64,000 nt of DNA from Planctomycetota bacterium. Lineage in GTDB: Bacteria; Planctomycetota; Planctomycetia; Pirellulales; Pirellulaceae. The notes beneath the pieces were generated by a model that saw nothing but the letters and a program-made list of their open reading frames with translations, was not told the origin of the DNA and did not search any database. The stretch lies in the NCBI GenBank assembly GCA_017303505.1, contig JAFLCP010000010.1:1-64000 (forward strand), read 5' to 3'. Below are positions 1-5,115 of the stretch, piece by piece (within the stretch, counting starts at the first letter, position 1; each line of letters starts with the position of its first letter). The position numbers were made by a program, and so were the translations under genes.

Positions 1-771
1 AGCCCAAACCTTCGGTCCCTTGGCAGCATCAGACAACAAGTCCCATCGGACGTTGTCGAGTCCACTAGCGATCAATGCTTGTGCTTCTTCGCTTTCCGAG
101 TTGCGGTACGCGATCAGCGACTGAACTTCGACCGGCAAGTCGGCTTCCGTCGCCGGTGCCCACTTATCGATGCTCTTATCAGTCAGCCAACCGAACATCG
201 CTCGGCGAGCATTATCCTTCGGCGTCGGTCGAGCCATACGCAGCATGTCCCGCAAGCTTGGATCGTTACCGATCGATGCGCTCAGCAGCTTTCCAACCGA
301 AGCCGTGTTCAGCCATCGCTGGAATGCTCGCTGCACTGAGCTCGACAATCCAACGCGCCCCTTGCCAGCCTTGTTCTTGAACCGGCCGGATCGGATCATC
401 TGGAACACAGTACGCAGAACGCGACCATTGTCGACCACGCGATCGAATACTCGGTGCATCAGCTCGGTATCACGAACCGACAGCGCGACCAGCAATGCAG
501 CCGGCATGTCCTTCATGAACGCCTTCTCGCGTGCGTACAGAGCCAGCTTCGCCAAGTACAGGTTGTCGTCGACTTCGTCGATCAACTTCAGCACTTTGTC
601 TAGCTGTGTCTCAGCCGTGCTGTAGAACGTGTTACCGAACGTACCGGTAGCGGCAACTTGAGCCAGCGCATGCTTCGGGTCGAGCTTGTACGCGCGGCCA
701 CCCGCTTCGTTGATTGCATTTGCCTTCGGAAGTCGGCCAATCATGCTTGCGAATAGAGACTTGTTTGCCAT
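1..771 (-). CDS. rsr: Ro60/TROVE-domain RNA-binding protein, N-terminal part (runs off window)
   Basis: Translating the minus strand from ATG at 771 gives 257 open codons to the window edge, beginning [19 protein letters not shown]. The segment reads as the HEAT-like ring of a TROVE domain, with stretches such as [20 protein letters not shown] and [15 protein letters not shown] typical of bacterial Ro60. Full-length family members are about 500-540 residues, so roughly half is visible. Known role: Ro60 binds Y RNAs and misfolded RNAs, and in Deinococcus a Y RNA tethers it to PNPase. The nearest upstream elements are Y RNA candidates (796-885, 995-1108, 1154-1227), which strongly supports the call. 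Start: ATG 771, with an AGGA-like site about 12 bases upstream. The C-terminal vWA-like half is outside the window. Confidence 0.88.
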   Translation of the reverse strand, partial: MANKSLFASMIGRLPKANAINEAGGRAYKLDPKHALAQVAATGTFGNTFYSTAETQLDKVLKLIDEVDDNLYLAKLALYAREKAFMKDMPAALLVALSVRDTELMHRVFDRVVDNGRVLRTVFQMIRSGRFKNKAGKGRVGLSSSVQRAFQRWLNTASVGKLLSASIGNDPSLRDMLRMARPTPKDNARRAMFGWLTDKSIDKWAPATEADLPVEVQSLIAYRNSESEEAQALIASGLDNVRWDLLSDAAKGPKVWA

Positions 772-795
772 TGGAGTAATTTCCTAAACTAAAAA

Positions 796-885
796 CTGTT
801 CGACGAAGGGTTGTTGAGAAAGGCCAATGTCAGTGACACTGTGCCATCTTCCCTAAAGATGTAATCCCAACTGGCAGTCGAACGA
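796..885 (-). ncRNA. Candidate Y RNA A (no tRNA-like module) in the Ro60 leader
   Basis: On the minus strand GTTCGAC (877-883) pairs perfectly with GTCGAAC (798-804). Inside lie CTGCC, TTGGGATTACATC and TTCG just before the 3' arm, the same motif order as in the other four candidates. TTGGGA can pair with TCTCAA to extend the helix. The interior folds into two small hairpins (CATCTT/AAGATG and CAGTG/CACTG) instead of a tRNA mimic. A T-rich run follows and the Ro60 ATG is about 25 bases further on, so this may be a separate RNA or the 5' leader of the Ro60 mRNA. The family call is inferred from the shared motif and the neighbour. Confidence 0.65.
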
Positions 886-994
886 GAATCGCAAAGCAGA
901 ATCAAAGACCACGCTAGATCTGCTTCCCCTTGTTCAATCATTTGTTTCTTCATTGCGTTTAAAGACCCGCGTGGATGCAAGAAGTTCACTGAAA

Positions 995-1108
995 TTGACT
1001 GACGAAGTCAAAATCAGACATTGCTCTACCATTGAGCTACAGCATCTTTGCAGACACTGATGAGATTCGAACTCACGACACATGTACTCCGATTTGGCAG
1101 TCAGTCAA
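995..1108 (-). ncRNA. YrlA-type Y RNA B with tRNA-mimic module
   Basis: The closing helix TTGACTGAC/GTCAGTCAA (9 bp) is followed by the motif GCCAAATCGGAGTACAT on the 5' side and TCTGATTTTGACTTCG on the 3' side, which pair (CAAATCGGA with TCTGATTTTG, one bulge). The inner part reads in permuted order: T arm (1060-1076, loop TTCGAAT), acceptor-like 3' strand CAGTGTC (1053-1059), TGCAAA, acceptor-like 5' strand GATGCTG (1040-1046), TA, then a D arm with GCTC/GAGC stem (1023-1037). The two acceptor strands pair over 7 bp (2 G-U) and are closed by a T-A pair and a GCAA tetraloop. That architecture is the published hallmark of YrlA RNAs. A tRNA finder may call it a broken or permuted tRNA. Confidence 0.85.
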
Positions 1109-1145
1109 AAAGACTCGCCGCAACGGTTTCCCATTGCGACGAGTC
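1107..1145 (-). terminator. Rho-independent terminator at the end of the tRNA array
   Basis: Minus strand: a 12-bp stem (1134-1145 with 1112-1123, one G-U), a 10-base loop and five T. It lies just after Y RNA C and its U-tract overlaps the 5' edge of Y RNA B. It should end much of the array transcript before Y RNA B and Ro60. Confidence 0.85.
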
Positions 1146-1153
1146 AGCAAATT

Positions 1154-1227
1154 GCAACTGAGCGAATTGGTTTGTTCAGATACTTTCTTTGTTGGTTGAT
1201 GTAATCCAAACAGGCAGTTCAGTTGCC
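1154..1227 (-). ncRNA. Candidate Y RNA C (no tRNA-like module), abutting tRNA-Thr
   Basis: GCAACTGA (1219-1226) pairs perfectly with TCAGTTGC (1154-1161). The 5' side carries CTGCC then GTTTGGATTACATC, and the 3' side CAAACCAATTCGC, matching the order in Y RNA A. The interior is short and A-rich. Its 5' end is only about 2 bases after the discriminator of tRNA-Thr(TGT), so tRNA 3' processing could generate its 5' end. A terminator follows at once. Confidence 0.65.
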
Positions 1228-1229
1228 AG

Positions 1230-1303
1230 AGCCGATGACTGGATTCGCGCCAGCATGGACCTGTTTACAAGACAGGTGCCTTTCTCAGTCGAGCCACATC
1301 GGC
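1230..1303 (-). tRNA. tRNA-Thr(TGT)
   Basis: Acceptor GCCGATG/CATCGGC, anticodon stem CCTGT/ACAGG with loop CTTGTAA, and T loop CGCGAAT. CCA is not encoded. This is the last tRNA of the array in the direction of transcription, directly followed by Y RNA C. Confidence 0.92.
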
Positions 1304-1305
1304 AT

Positions 1306-1340
1306 GGTAAGTTGTGAGGGGTGAGTATTGAGGTATGAGG
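1306..1340. repeat. Inverted-repeat arm flanking the four-helix-bundle gene (left)
   Basis: GTGAGG/TGAGTATTGAGG-type repeats here are complementary to the CCTCACAACTCAACTC-type arm at about 1770-1800, so the gene at 1341-1709 sits inside an imperfect inverted repeat. The same layout is seen around the second copy (3620-4045). Confidence 0.6.
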
Positions 1341-1709
1341 TCAAGATTCAGATTCACTGTTTCCAAGTGATTTGATCAGTCCACTAAGGACCTTCATCAT
1401 TTCATTGACGACGATATCTAGACTTCGATAGTCCTCCCCTGTTACGTACCCAAGCCTCTGAGCGAGAGACAGCTGATACTCAAGCTCTCGTCCCGATCCA
1501 AATGCGATATCCAGAAATCTTAGAAGGTCGGCATTGGAATTACGTGCACAGCCTTCAACGATGTTGGAGGGAACCGAAACCGCTGCTCGACGTATCTGTG
1601 AAGTCATTCCAAACATTTCTTCCTTGGGAAATGTCTTTGTGGTTTGATAGATCGCTAATGCCACTTGATCTGCAAGTTCGAATGCTCTGAGTTTTCTATG
1701 GTCGCGCAT
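1341..1709 (-). CDS. Four-helix-bundle protein (23S intervening-sequence / S23 type), copy 1
   Basis: 122 residues. Family-typical stretches are visible: KLRAFELADQVALAIYQ near the start, RRAAVSVPSNIVEGCAR at about 42-58 and ELEYQLSLAQRLGYV. The family consists of small all-alpha proteins first found inside intervening sequences of 23S rRNA genes and related to the Avd protein of diversity-generating retroelements; no enzymatic role is established. A clear paralogue (same MRDH-KLRAFELAD start) lies at 3667-4023 on the other strand. Both sit inside the tRNA array and both are bordered by inverted repeats, so I read them as passengers of small repeat-bounded elements (inference). Confidence 0.85.
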   Translation of the reverse strand: MRDHRKLRAFELADQVALAIYQTTKTFPKEEMFGMTSQIRRAAVSVPSNIVEGCARNSNADLLRFLDIAFGSGRELEYQLSLAQRLGYVTGEDYRSLDIVVNEMMKVLSGLIKSLGNSESES

Positions 1710-1719
1710 TTTCTAAGTC

Positions 1720-1800
1720 CTGACGGGTAAGAATTGAGAGTTGAAGTCTTGCACCGTTTTTGCGATTATACCTCACAACTCAACTCTCATTCCTCAACGC
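1720..1800. repeat. Inverted-repeat arm flanking the four-helix-bundle gene (right)
   Basis: AATTGAGAGTTGAAG and CCTCACAACTCAACTCTC-type repeats, complementary to the arm at 1306-1340. The arm overlaps the last codons of the HNH gene. Confidence 0.55.
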
Positions 1801-2428
1801 TTACCGTCCAGTAGGCTTCGCTAATGAACTTGGACCAACTCTTCACGCGATTCATTCGATCGGCGTAGACCGGCTTCCATTCTGGTCGCACAGGGGCAAT
1901 TCGAAGCTTCATATTTGCCTGTGCCGGAGTTCTGTCAGCCTTTTTCGAATTGCAGTCGATGCAAGCCAATACGCAGTTCGTCCAAGTCGACTGTCCACCT
2001 TGAGCACGCGGAACAACGTGGTCAATCGTAAGCTCTTCGCTGCCAGGCTGCTTTCCACAGTATTGGCAGGTCATCTTGTCACGCTTGAATACGTTTCTAC
2101 GGCTGAAGGTAACCGTCTGCGTTGGCATTGCATCGAACTTGGTCAATGCAATGACCTCTGGGATACGAATGCGCTGACGCACTGATTGGATGAACGGCTC
2201 GTCGCGATCGGGTACAAGTCGGCTCCAGTCACTCCAGTCATACAACTGGTAGTCGATCGGGTCGACGATCTTGGCCGAGTCATTCCAAAGCATGATCAAA
2301 GCTCGCGCAACCGTCGCTACGTTGATCGGCTGCCAGTTACGGTTCAGCACCAACGTTGGACGCTGAAGCGTCGGGCTTAGGCCGCTCGGCTTGTTGTAGT
2401 TGTCGAGGGTCGCTGCGATAGTGCTCAT
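1787..2428 (-). CDS. HNH endonuclease family protein
   Basis: 213 residues. The C-terminal half holds an HNH/ββα-metal nuclease core: CQYC (C121, C124), the DHVVPR motif (D136, H137), N151 in TNC, and CIDCN (C156, C159, N160). The four cysteines form the structural zinc site usual for this subgroup. The N-terminal 110 residues (LVLNRNWQPINVATVARAL) match the conserved N-terminal region of stand-alone bacterial HNH proteins. The substrate is unknown. It lies between tRNA/Y RNA genes; HNH genes are common passengers of tRNA arrays and phage genomes, so a homing or mobility link is possible but not shown. Start: ATG 2428. Confidence 0.88.
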   Translation of the reverse strand: MSTIAATLDNYNKPSGLSPTLQRPTLVLNRNWQPINVATVARALIMLWNDSAKIVDPIDYQLYDWSDWSRLVPDRDEPFIQSVRQRIRIPEVIALTKFDAMPTQTVTFSRRNVFKRDKMTCQYCGKQPGSEELTIDHVVPRAQGGQSTWTNCVLACIDCNSKKADRTPAQANMKLRIAPVRPEWKPVYADRMNRVKSWSKFISEAYWTVSVEE

Positions 2429-2522
2429 GTTTAGTCCATGGACGGCGTCCGTGAAAAAGGGTTTGCGAAACGTCAGTTACAAGAACAATTTCAACGTTCT
2501 TTGGTTCAGTGAAAATGAAAAA

Positions 2523-2667
2523 ACACTTGACGAAGTTGTGACCAGAGATATTCCCTCGACGGACACAATGCGACCGCCAAGGTTCCGGCCCATTGTTGAA
2601 TCAACGAGTGGACCGGGCGGGAATCGAACCTGCTAAGCCATGTACTCCAATTCGGCAGTCAAGTGTT
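2523..2667 (-). ncRNA. YrlA-like Y RNA D with degenerate tRNA-mimic module
   Basis: A closing helix of 10 bp (ACACTTGAC pairs with GTCAAGTGT, extended by one A-T) is followed by TGCCGAATTGGAGTACAT on the 5' side; the 3' side ends ACTTCGTCAAGTG. The interior has a T-arm-like hairpin (2617-2633, loop TTCGATT, one mismatch) and an acceptor-like helix CCGGTCCA/TGGGCCGG that continues into a GTTGA/TCAAC hairpin instead of a GCAA loop. No clean D arm is seen. It lies 8 bases from Y RNA E. Confidence 0.7.
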
Positions 2668-2674
2668 GTTTCAA

Positions 2675-2826
2675 AACGATCGACGAAGTTATGTGTCAGA
2701 GGATTTACGGCGCTCTATCCAGGCTGAGCTACGGCGCAATGATTTGCATCAAAGTCGCGCCGGTGGGATTCGAACCCACGACATCCGGCTCCTGAAGCAT
2801 GTACTCCAACTCGGCACTCGATCGTT
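2675..2826 (-). ncRNA. YrlA-type Y RNA E with tRNA-mimic module
   Basis: The closing helix AACGATCGA/TCGATCGTT encloses TGCCGAGTTGGAGTACAT and, before the 3' arm, ACTTCG. The interior has a perfect T arm (2763-2779, GTGGG-TTCGAAT-CCCAC), then an acceptor-like helix CGGCGCG/TGCGCCG that extends to TGAT-GCAA-ATCA with a GCAA tetraloop, then TA and a normal D arm (2712-2729, GCTC/GAGC). The order is permuted relative to a tRNA, with the Ro-binding stem where the anticodon arm would be. Its 5' end is 23 bases after tRNA-Ser(GGA). Confidence 0.87.
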
Positions 2827-2849
2827 GTCTCCAAATGTTTCTATCGCAA

Positions 2850-2939
2850 CGGAAGGAGAGGGAGTCGAACCCTCAAGGCTTGTCATGCAAGCTCGGCCGG
2901 CTTCCAACCGGGTCCCGTCGCCATTCGGTTTGCCCTTCC
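2850..2939 (-). tRNA. tRNA-Ser(GGA)
   Basis: Acceptor GGAAGGG/TCCTTCC, loop TTGGAAG, long variable arm (GCTTG/CAAGC) and discriminator G as expected for Ser. Position 8 is C instead of U, and pair 27-43 is C-C. Confidence 0.85.
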
Positions 2940-2953
2940 GTTATGTGTTTCAG

Positions 2954-3025
2954 TAGCTCGACCAGGAATCGAACCTGGAACTTCTCGTTAGAAGCGAGAG
3001 ATGATGTCCGCTTCACCATCGAGCC
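2954..3025 (-). tRNA. tRNA-Arg(TCT)
   Basis: Acceptor GGCTCGA/TCGAGCT, anticodon stem TCTCG/CGAGA with loop CTTCTAA, and T arm CCAGG/CCTGG. Confidence 0.88.
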
Positions 3026-3060
3026 GTATCATCTTTGAACAATCGGTTGAGCCAACGAAG

Positions 3061-3145
3061 CGGAAGGCAAGGGAGTCGAACCCTCATCTCTTTACGAGAA
3101 CTGCGTTAGCAGTGCAGCCCAGCAAACCGTATCTGGCTACCTTCC
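3061..3145 (-). tRNA. tRNA-Ser(GCT)
   Basis: Acceptor GGAAGGT/GCCTTCC, loop CTGCTAA, variable arm TCTC/GAGA, discriminator G. Position 8 is A; pair 31-39 is A-C. Confidence 0.85.
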
Positions 3146-3156
3146 AAGTTTCTGAG

Positions 3157-3227
3157 TGGAGTCACCGAGATTCGAACTCGGGTTTTCGCCATGCCATGGC
3201 GATGTCTTCCCGCTGGACCATGACCCC
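3157..3227 (-). tRNA. tRNA-Ala(GGC)
   Basis: Acceptor GGGGTCA/TGACTCC with the G3-U70 identity pair of tRNA-Ala. Anticodon stem TCGCC/GGCGA with loop ATGGCAT. Confidence 0.9.
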
Positions 3228-3238
3228 ATTTCATAGAG

Positions 3239-3309
3239 AGGTTCGTTCGAGAATCGAACTCGATCTTCGTTCTTACCAAGAACGCGTGCTCCCGGAACAC
3301 TTACAAACT
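3239..3309 (-). tRNA. tRNA-Thr(GGT)
   Basis: Anticodon stem CGTTC/GAACG with loop TTGGTAA; T arm TCGAG/CTCGA. The acceptor has an A1-C72 mismatch and position 8 is A. Confidence 0.83.
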
Positions 3310-3317
3310 ATTTAGAG

Positions 3318-3390
3318 TGATCGCGGAAGGAATCGAACCTTCGATTTCCTGCGTGTCATGCAGGTGTCTTAGCCGCTGGACCACGCGATC
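3318..3390 (-). tRNA. tRNA-Val(GAC)
   Basis: Perfect acceptor GATCGCG/CGCGATC; anticodon stem CCTGC/GCAGG with loop ATGACAC. Confidence 0.92.
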
Positions 3391-3474
3391 TTGCTAGGTT
3401 TTTAGGCTTTAGCGGTTTAGACGGTAGGGGTTTCTGCCTACGGCCTAAACTCCTACCGCCTACAGCCTGTTTAA
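3391..3474. repeat. Self-complementary spacer between tRNA-Val and tRNA-Met
   Basis: Contains TTTAGGC/GCCTAAA and GGTAGGGGTTT/AAACTCCTACC complementary segments. It belongs to the AGGCTGTAGG-like spacer family found throughout the array. Confidence 0.6.
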
Positions 3475-3543
3475 TGGCGGGTCCAGGAGTCGCACCTGGC
3501 AGTCCGAGCTTATGAGGCTCAGATGAGCACTAGCCCACCCGCA
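3475..3543 (-). tRNA. tRNA-Met(CAT), copy 1
   Basis: Loop CTCATAA; T arm CCAGG/CCTGG. The acceptor has a T1-C72 mismatch, as in initiators, but the three G-C pairs typical of an initiator anticodon stem are absent. Initiator, elongator and lysidine-type Ile2 cannot be separated by eye. Confidence 0.8.
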
Positions 3544-3545
3544 AG

Positions 3546-3613
3546 TTGCAAGCCCCGGAATCGAACCGGGTTACCGACCTTATGAAAGTCAGCTCAGTCC
3601 CAACTAGCCTGCA
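3546..3613 (-). tRNA. tRNA-Met(CAT), copy 2
   Basis: Acceptor TGCAGGC/GCTTGCA, loop TTCATAA, T arm CCCGG/CCGGG. Could be elongator Met or Ile2(CAT). Confidence 0.83.
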
Positions 3614-3619
3614 ATATAT

Positions 3620-3655
3620 TAGGCTGTAGGCTTTAGCAATTTAGACTGTAGGTTA
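3620..3655. repeat. Inverted-repeat arm left of second four-helix-bundle gene
   Basis: AGGCTGTAGGCTTTAGC with TTTAGACTGTAGG. It is complementary to CCTACAGCCTAAACCGC and TAGTCTAAAC at 4012-4045 on the far side of the gene. Confidence 0.65.
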
Positions 3656-3666
3656 AAGAGGGAATC

Positions 3667-4023
3667 ATGAGAGATCACACGAAGTTGCGAGCTTTCGAGC
3701 TTGCCGATGAAGTTGCGTTGCTTACTTACAAATCCACCGCTGAGTTCCCAAAGAACGAGCAGTTTGGGCTAACTTCACAAATGCGTCGTGCTGCCGTCTC
3801 AGTTCCCTCAAACATTGTCGAGGGGTGCTCGCGAGAATCGTCCGCTGATTACGTGCGATTTCTAGATATTGCCTTTGGCTCAATTCGTGAACTCGAATAT
3901 CAAATCACACTCGCTCAACGCCTCGGCTACTTGCCAGAATCGAATGACCTACATCCCAAAGTGATCGAATGTTCCAAAGTACTTGGAGCATTGGTCCGCT
4001 CACTTCGGAGACCTACAGCCTAA
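3667..4023 (+). CDS. Four-helix-bundle protein (23S intervening-sequence / S23 type), copy 2
   Basis: 118 residues, clearly paralogous to the gene at 1341-1709: shared MRDH-KLRAFELAD start, RRAAVSVPSNIVEGCSR at about 41-57, FLDIAFGS and ELEYQITLAQRLGYL. It is transcribed opposite to all surrounding tRNAs. An inverted repeat of the AGGCTGTAGG type borders it, and the right arm overlaps the last codons (CCTACAGCC encodes the terminal PTA). The function of the family is unknown. Start ATG 3667, preceded by AGAGGGA. Confidence 0.87.
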   Translation: MRDHTKLRAFELADEVALLTYKSTAEFPKNEQFGLTSQMRRAAVSVPSNIVEGCSRESSADYVRFLDIAFGSIRELEYQITLAQRLGYLPESNDLHPKVIECSKVLGALVRSLRRPTA

Positions 4024-4045
4024 ACCGCTATAGTCTAAACACCTA
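4012..4045. repeat. Inverted-repeat arm right of second four-helix-bundle gene
   Basis: CCTACAGCCTAAACCGC and TAGTCTAAAC, complementary to 3620-3655. The arm overlaps the gene's stop region. Confidence 0.65.
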
Positions 4046-4050
4046 TCGAG

Positions 4051-4124
4051 TGACGCAGGCGGGATTCGAACCCGCAATCGCGAAGGTTTAAGCTTCGCCG
4101 CTGTACCAGTTCGCGTACCACGTC
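4051..4124 (-). tRNA. tRNA-Leu(TAA), type I (short variable loop)
   Basis: Acceptor GACGTGG/CTGCGTC, anticodon stem CGAAG/CTTCG with loop CTTAAAC, T arm GCGGG/CCCGC. The variable region is only CGATT, where bacterial tRNA-Leu normally has a long variable arm. Confidence 0.85.
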
Positions 4125-4129
4125 GTAAT

Positions 4130-4194
4130 CAGACTTCAGACTTCAGGAATCAGACTTCAGAAAAGAGCTGAAAACTGAAAGCTGACGACTGAAT
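4130..4194. repeat. Hairpin-forming spacer (CAGACTTCAG type)
   Basis: Repeated CAGACTTCAG on the left and CTGAAAACTGAAAGCTGA on the right are roughly complementary. Same design as the other spacers but with different sequence. Confidence 0.55.
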
Positions 4195-4197
4195 AAG

Positions 4198-4271
4198 TGG
4201 TGAGGGTGGGACTCGAACCCACAAACACTGAGGTTTGAGCTCAGCCGCTATGCCAATTAGCGCACCGCACC
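4198..4271 (-). tRNA. tRNA-Leu(CAA), type I (short variable loop)
   Basis: Anticodon stem CTGAG/CTCAG with loop CTCAAAC; T arm GTGGG/CCCAC. The variable region is TGTTT (5 bases). Acceptor GGTGCGG/CCTCACC has one C-T mismatch. Confidence 0.85.
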
Positions 4272-4283
4272 ATTTACAGAAAG

Positions 4284-4356
4284 TAGCTCGCCAAGGAATC
4301 GAACCTTGTCTAACGGTTTCGAAGACCGTCGTGCGAATCCATCACACTCGCAAGCC
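4284..4356 (-). tRNA. tRNA-Arg(TCG)
   Basis: Acceptor GGCTTGC/GCGAGCT, anticodon stem ACGGT/ACCGT with loop CTTCGAA, T arm CAAGG/CCTTG. Position 8 is G. Confidence 0.85.
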
Positions 4357-4370
4357 ATAAAGACAGGCGT

Positions 4371-4389
4371 CAGGCTTCAGGTTTCAGAC
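4371..4389. repeat. 19-bp inverted repeat, left arm
   Basis: CAGGCTTCAGGTTTCAGAC is the exact reverse complement of 4491-4509. The pair brackets tRNA-Arg(GCG) as a cassette. Confidence 0.9.
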
Positions 4390-4408
4390 GTCAGGCTTAA
4401 AGAAGAAG

Positions 4409-4480
4409 TATCCTTGCCAGGAGTTGAACCTGGTCCGCAACCTTCGCAAAGTTGAATGCAGTCCCTTACACCTCAAGGAC
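4409..4480 (-). tRNA. tRNA-Arg(GCG)
   Basis: Acceptor GTCCTTG/CAAGGAT, anticodon stem CAACT/GGTTG with loop TTGCGAA, T arm CCAGG/CCTGG. Bacteria normally read CGN with an ACG (inosine) anticodon, so GCG is unusual. Position 8 is A. Framed by a perfect 19-bp inverted repeat. Confidence 0.83.
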
Positions 4481-4490
4481 GTAACCTGAA

Positions 4491-4509
4491 GTCTGAAACC
4501 TGAAGCCTG
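4491..4509. repeat. 19-bp inverted repeat, right arm
   Basis: GTCTGAAACCTGAAGCCTG, exact reverse complement of 4371-4389. Confidence 0.9.
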
Positions 4510-4521
4510 ATACCTCACTAG

Positions 4522-4594
4522 TGGTGCAGGTGGGATTCGAACCCACAAACACTTGTTCCTAAGACAAGCCGCTCAGCCGTTGGCGTACCACACC
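4522..4594 (-). tRNA. tRNA-Leu(TAG), type I (short variable loop)
   Basis: Acceptor GGTGTGG/CTGCACC, anticodon stem CTTGT/ACAAG with loop CTTAGGA, variable TGTTT, T arm GTGGG/CCCAC. Third tRNA-Leu of the array without a long variable arm. Confidence 0.86.
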
Positions 4595-4598
4595 GAAG

Positions 4599-4632
4599 TT
4601 AGGCTGTAGACGTTTAGACTGTAGGCTGTAGG
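4599..4632. repeat. Inverted-repeat arm left of tRNA-Cys
   Basis: TTAGGCTGTAGACGTTTAG followed by ACTGTAGGCTGTAGG; complementary to CCTACAGCCTAAACTGC and TACAGCCTA at 4718-4743. Confidence 0.65.
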
Positions 4633-4635
4633 AAG

Positions 4636-4706
4636 AGATGCCATTGAGAATCGAACTCAAAGTAACGTGCTTTGCAGGCACATTCCGCGCCACGCGGACT
4701 GGCATC
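4636..4706 (-). tRNA. tRNA-Cys(GCA)
   Basis: Perfect acceptor GATGCCA/TGGCATC; loop CTGCAAA between TGTGC/GCACG; T arm TTGAG/CTCAA; discriminator U, usual for Cys. Confidence 0.9.
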
Positions 4707-4717
4707 ATCTGAATTCA

Positions 4718-4743
4718 CCTACAGCCTAAACTGCTACAGCCTA
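4718..4743. repeat. Inverted-repeat arm right of tRNA-Cys
   Basis: CCTACAGCCTAAACTGC and TACAGCCTA pair with the arm at 4599-4632. Confidence 0.65.
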
Positions 4744-4756
4744 GAACCTATGTCAG

Positions 4757-4829
4757 TAGTCCTGGACGGACTCGAACCGTCGATCGACTGGGTGTAAGCC
4801 AGGTGCCTTCGCCGCTGGGCCACAGGACT
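4757..4829 (-). tRNA. tRNA-Val(TAC)
   Basis: Acceptor AGTCCTG/CAGGACT, loop CTTACAC on a CTGG/CCAG stem, T arm GACGG/CCGTC. Confidence 0.88.
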
Positions 4830-4846
4830 ATGAGTTTCAAACAAAG

Positions 4847-4930
4847 CGGAAGACCAGGGACTCGAACCCCGAAGCGTTACTAGCGCCGACCACTTTCAAG
4901 GTGGCTTCCTGATCCGGCCGGATGTCTTCC
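4847..4930 (-). tRNA. tRNA-Ser(TGA)
   Basis: Acceptor GGAAGAC/GTCTTCC, anticodon stem GCCAC/GTGGT with loop CTTGAAA, long variable arm (GGCG/CGCT), discriminator G. Position 8 is A. Confidence 0.87.
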
Positions 4931-4941
4931 ATACGAGTAAG

Positions 4942-5014
4942 CGCCCTTGACGAGGATCGAACTCGCCACGACTTGATCGACAGTCAAGCTCCACCACCAG
5001 ATGGATTCAAGGGC
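4942..5014 (-). tRNA. tRNA-Asp(GTC)
   Basis: Perfect acceptor GCCCTTG/CAAGGGC, anticodon stem CTTGA/TCAAG with loop CTGTCGA, discriminator G as required for Asp. Position 8 is A; D stem TCC/GGA. Confidence 0.87.
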
Positions 5015-5027
5015 TTCAATGATGAAG

Positions 5028-5101
5028 GGTGATCGAACGGAATTGAACCGATATAGACTTGGTTCACAGCCAAGTTCCTGAACCAATACAGGACGACCAC
5101 C
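5028..5101 (-). tRNA. tRNA-His(GTG)
   Basis: Acceptor GTGGTCG/CGATCAC, with G-1 (5101) opposite discriminator C, the His identity pair. Anticodon stem CTTGG/CCAAG with loop CTGTGAA. Confidence 0.9.
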
Positions 5102-5115
5102 ATATGAAACATCAG

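Noticed and set aside
789..989. 66-codon open frame on the minus strand upstream of Ro60
   Set aside because: It lies over Y RNA A, has no protein character or ribosome-binding site.
1018..1090. Circularly permuted tRNA gene
   Set aside because: The permuted order is real, but the long closing helix, missing anticodon arm, shared motif with four other loci and the neighbouring Ro60 gene fit a YrlA Y RNA better.
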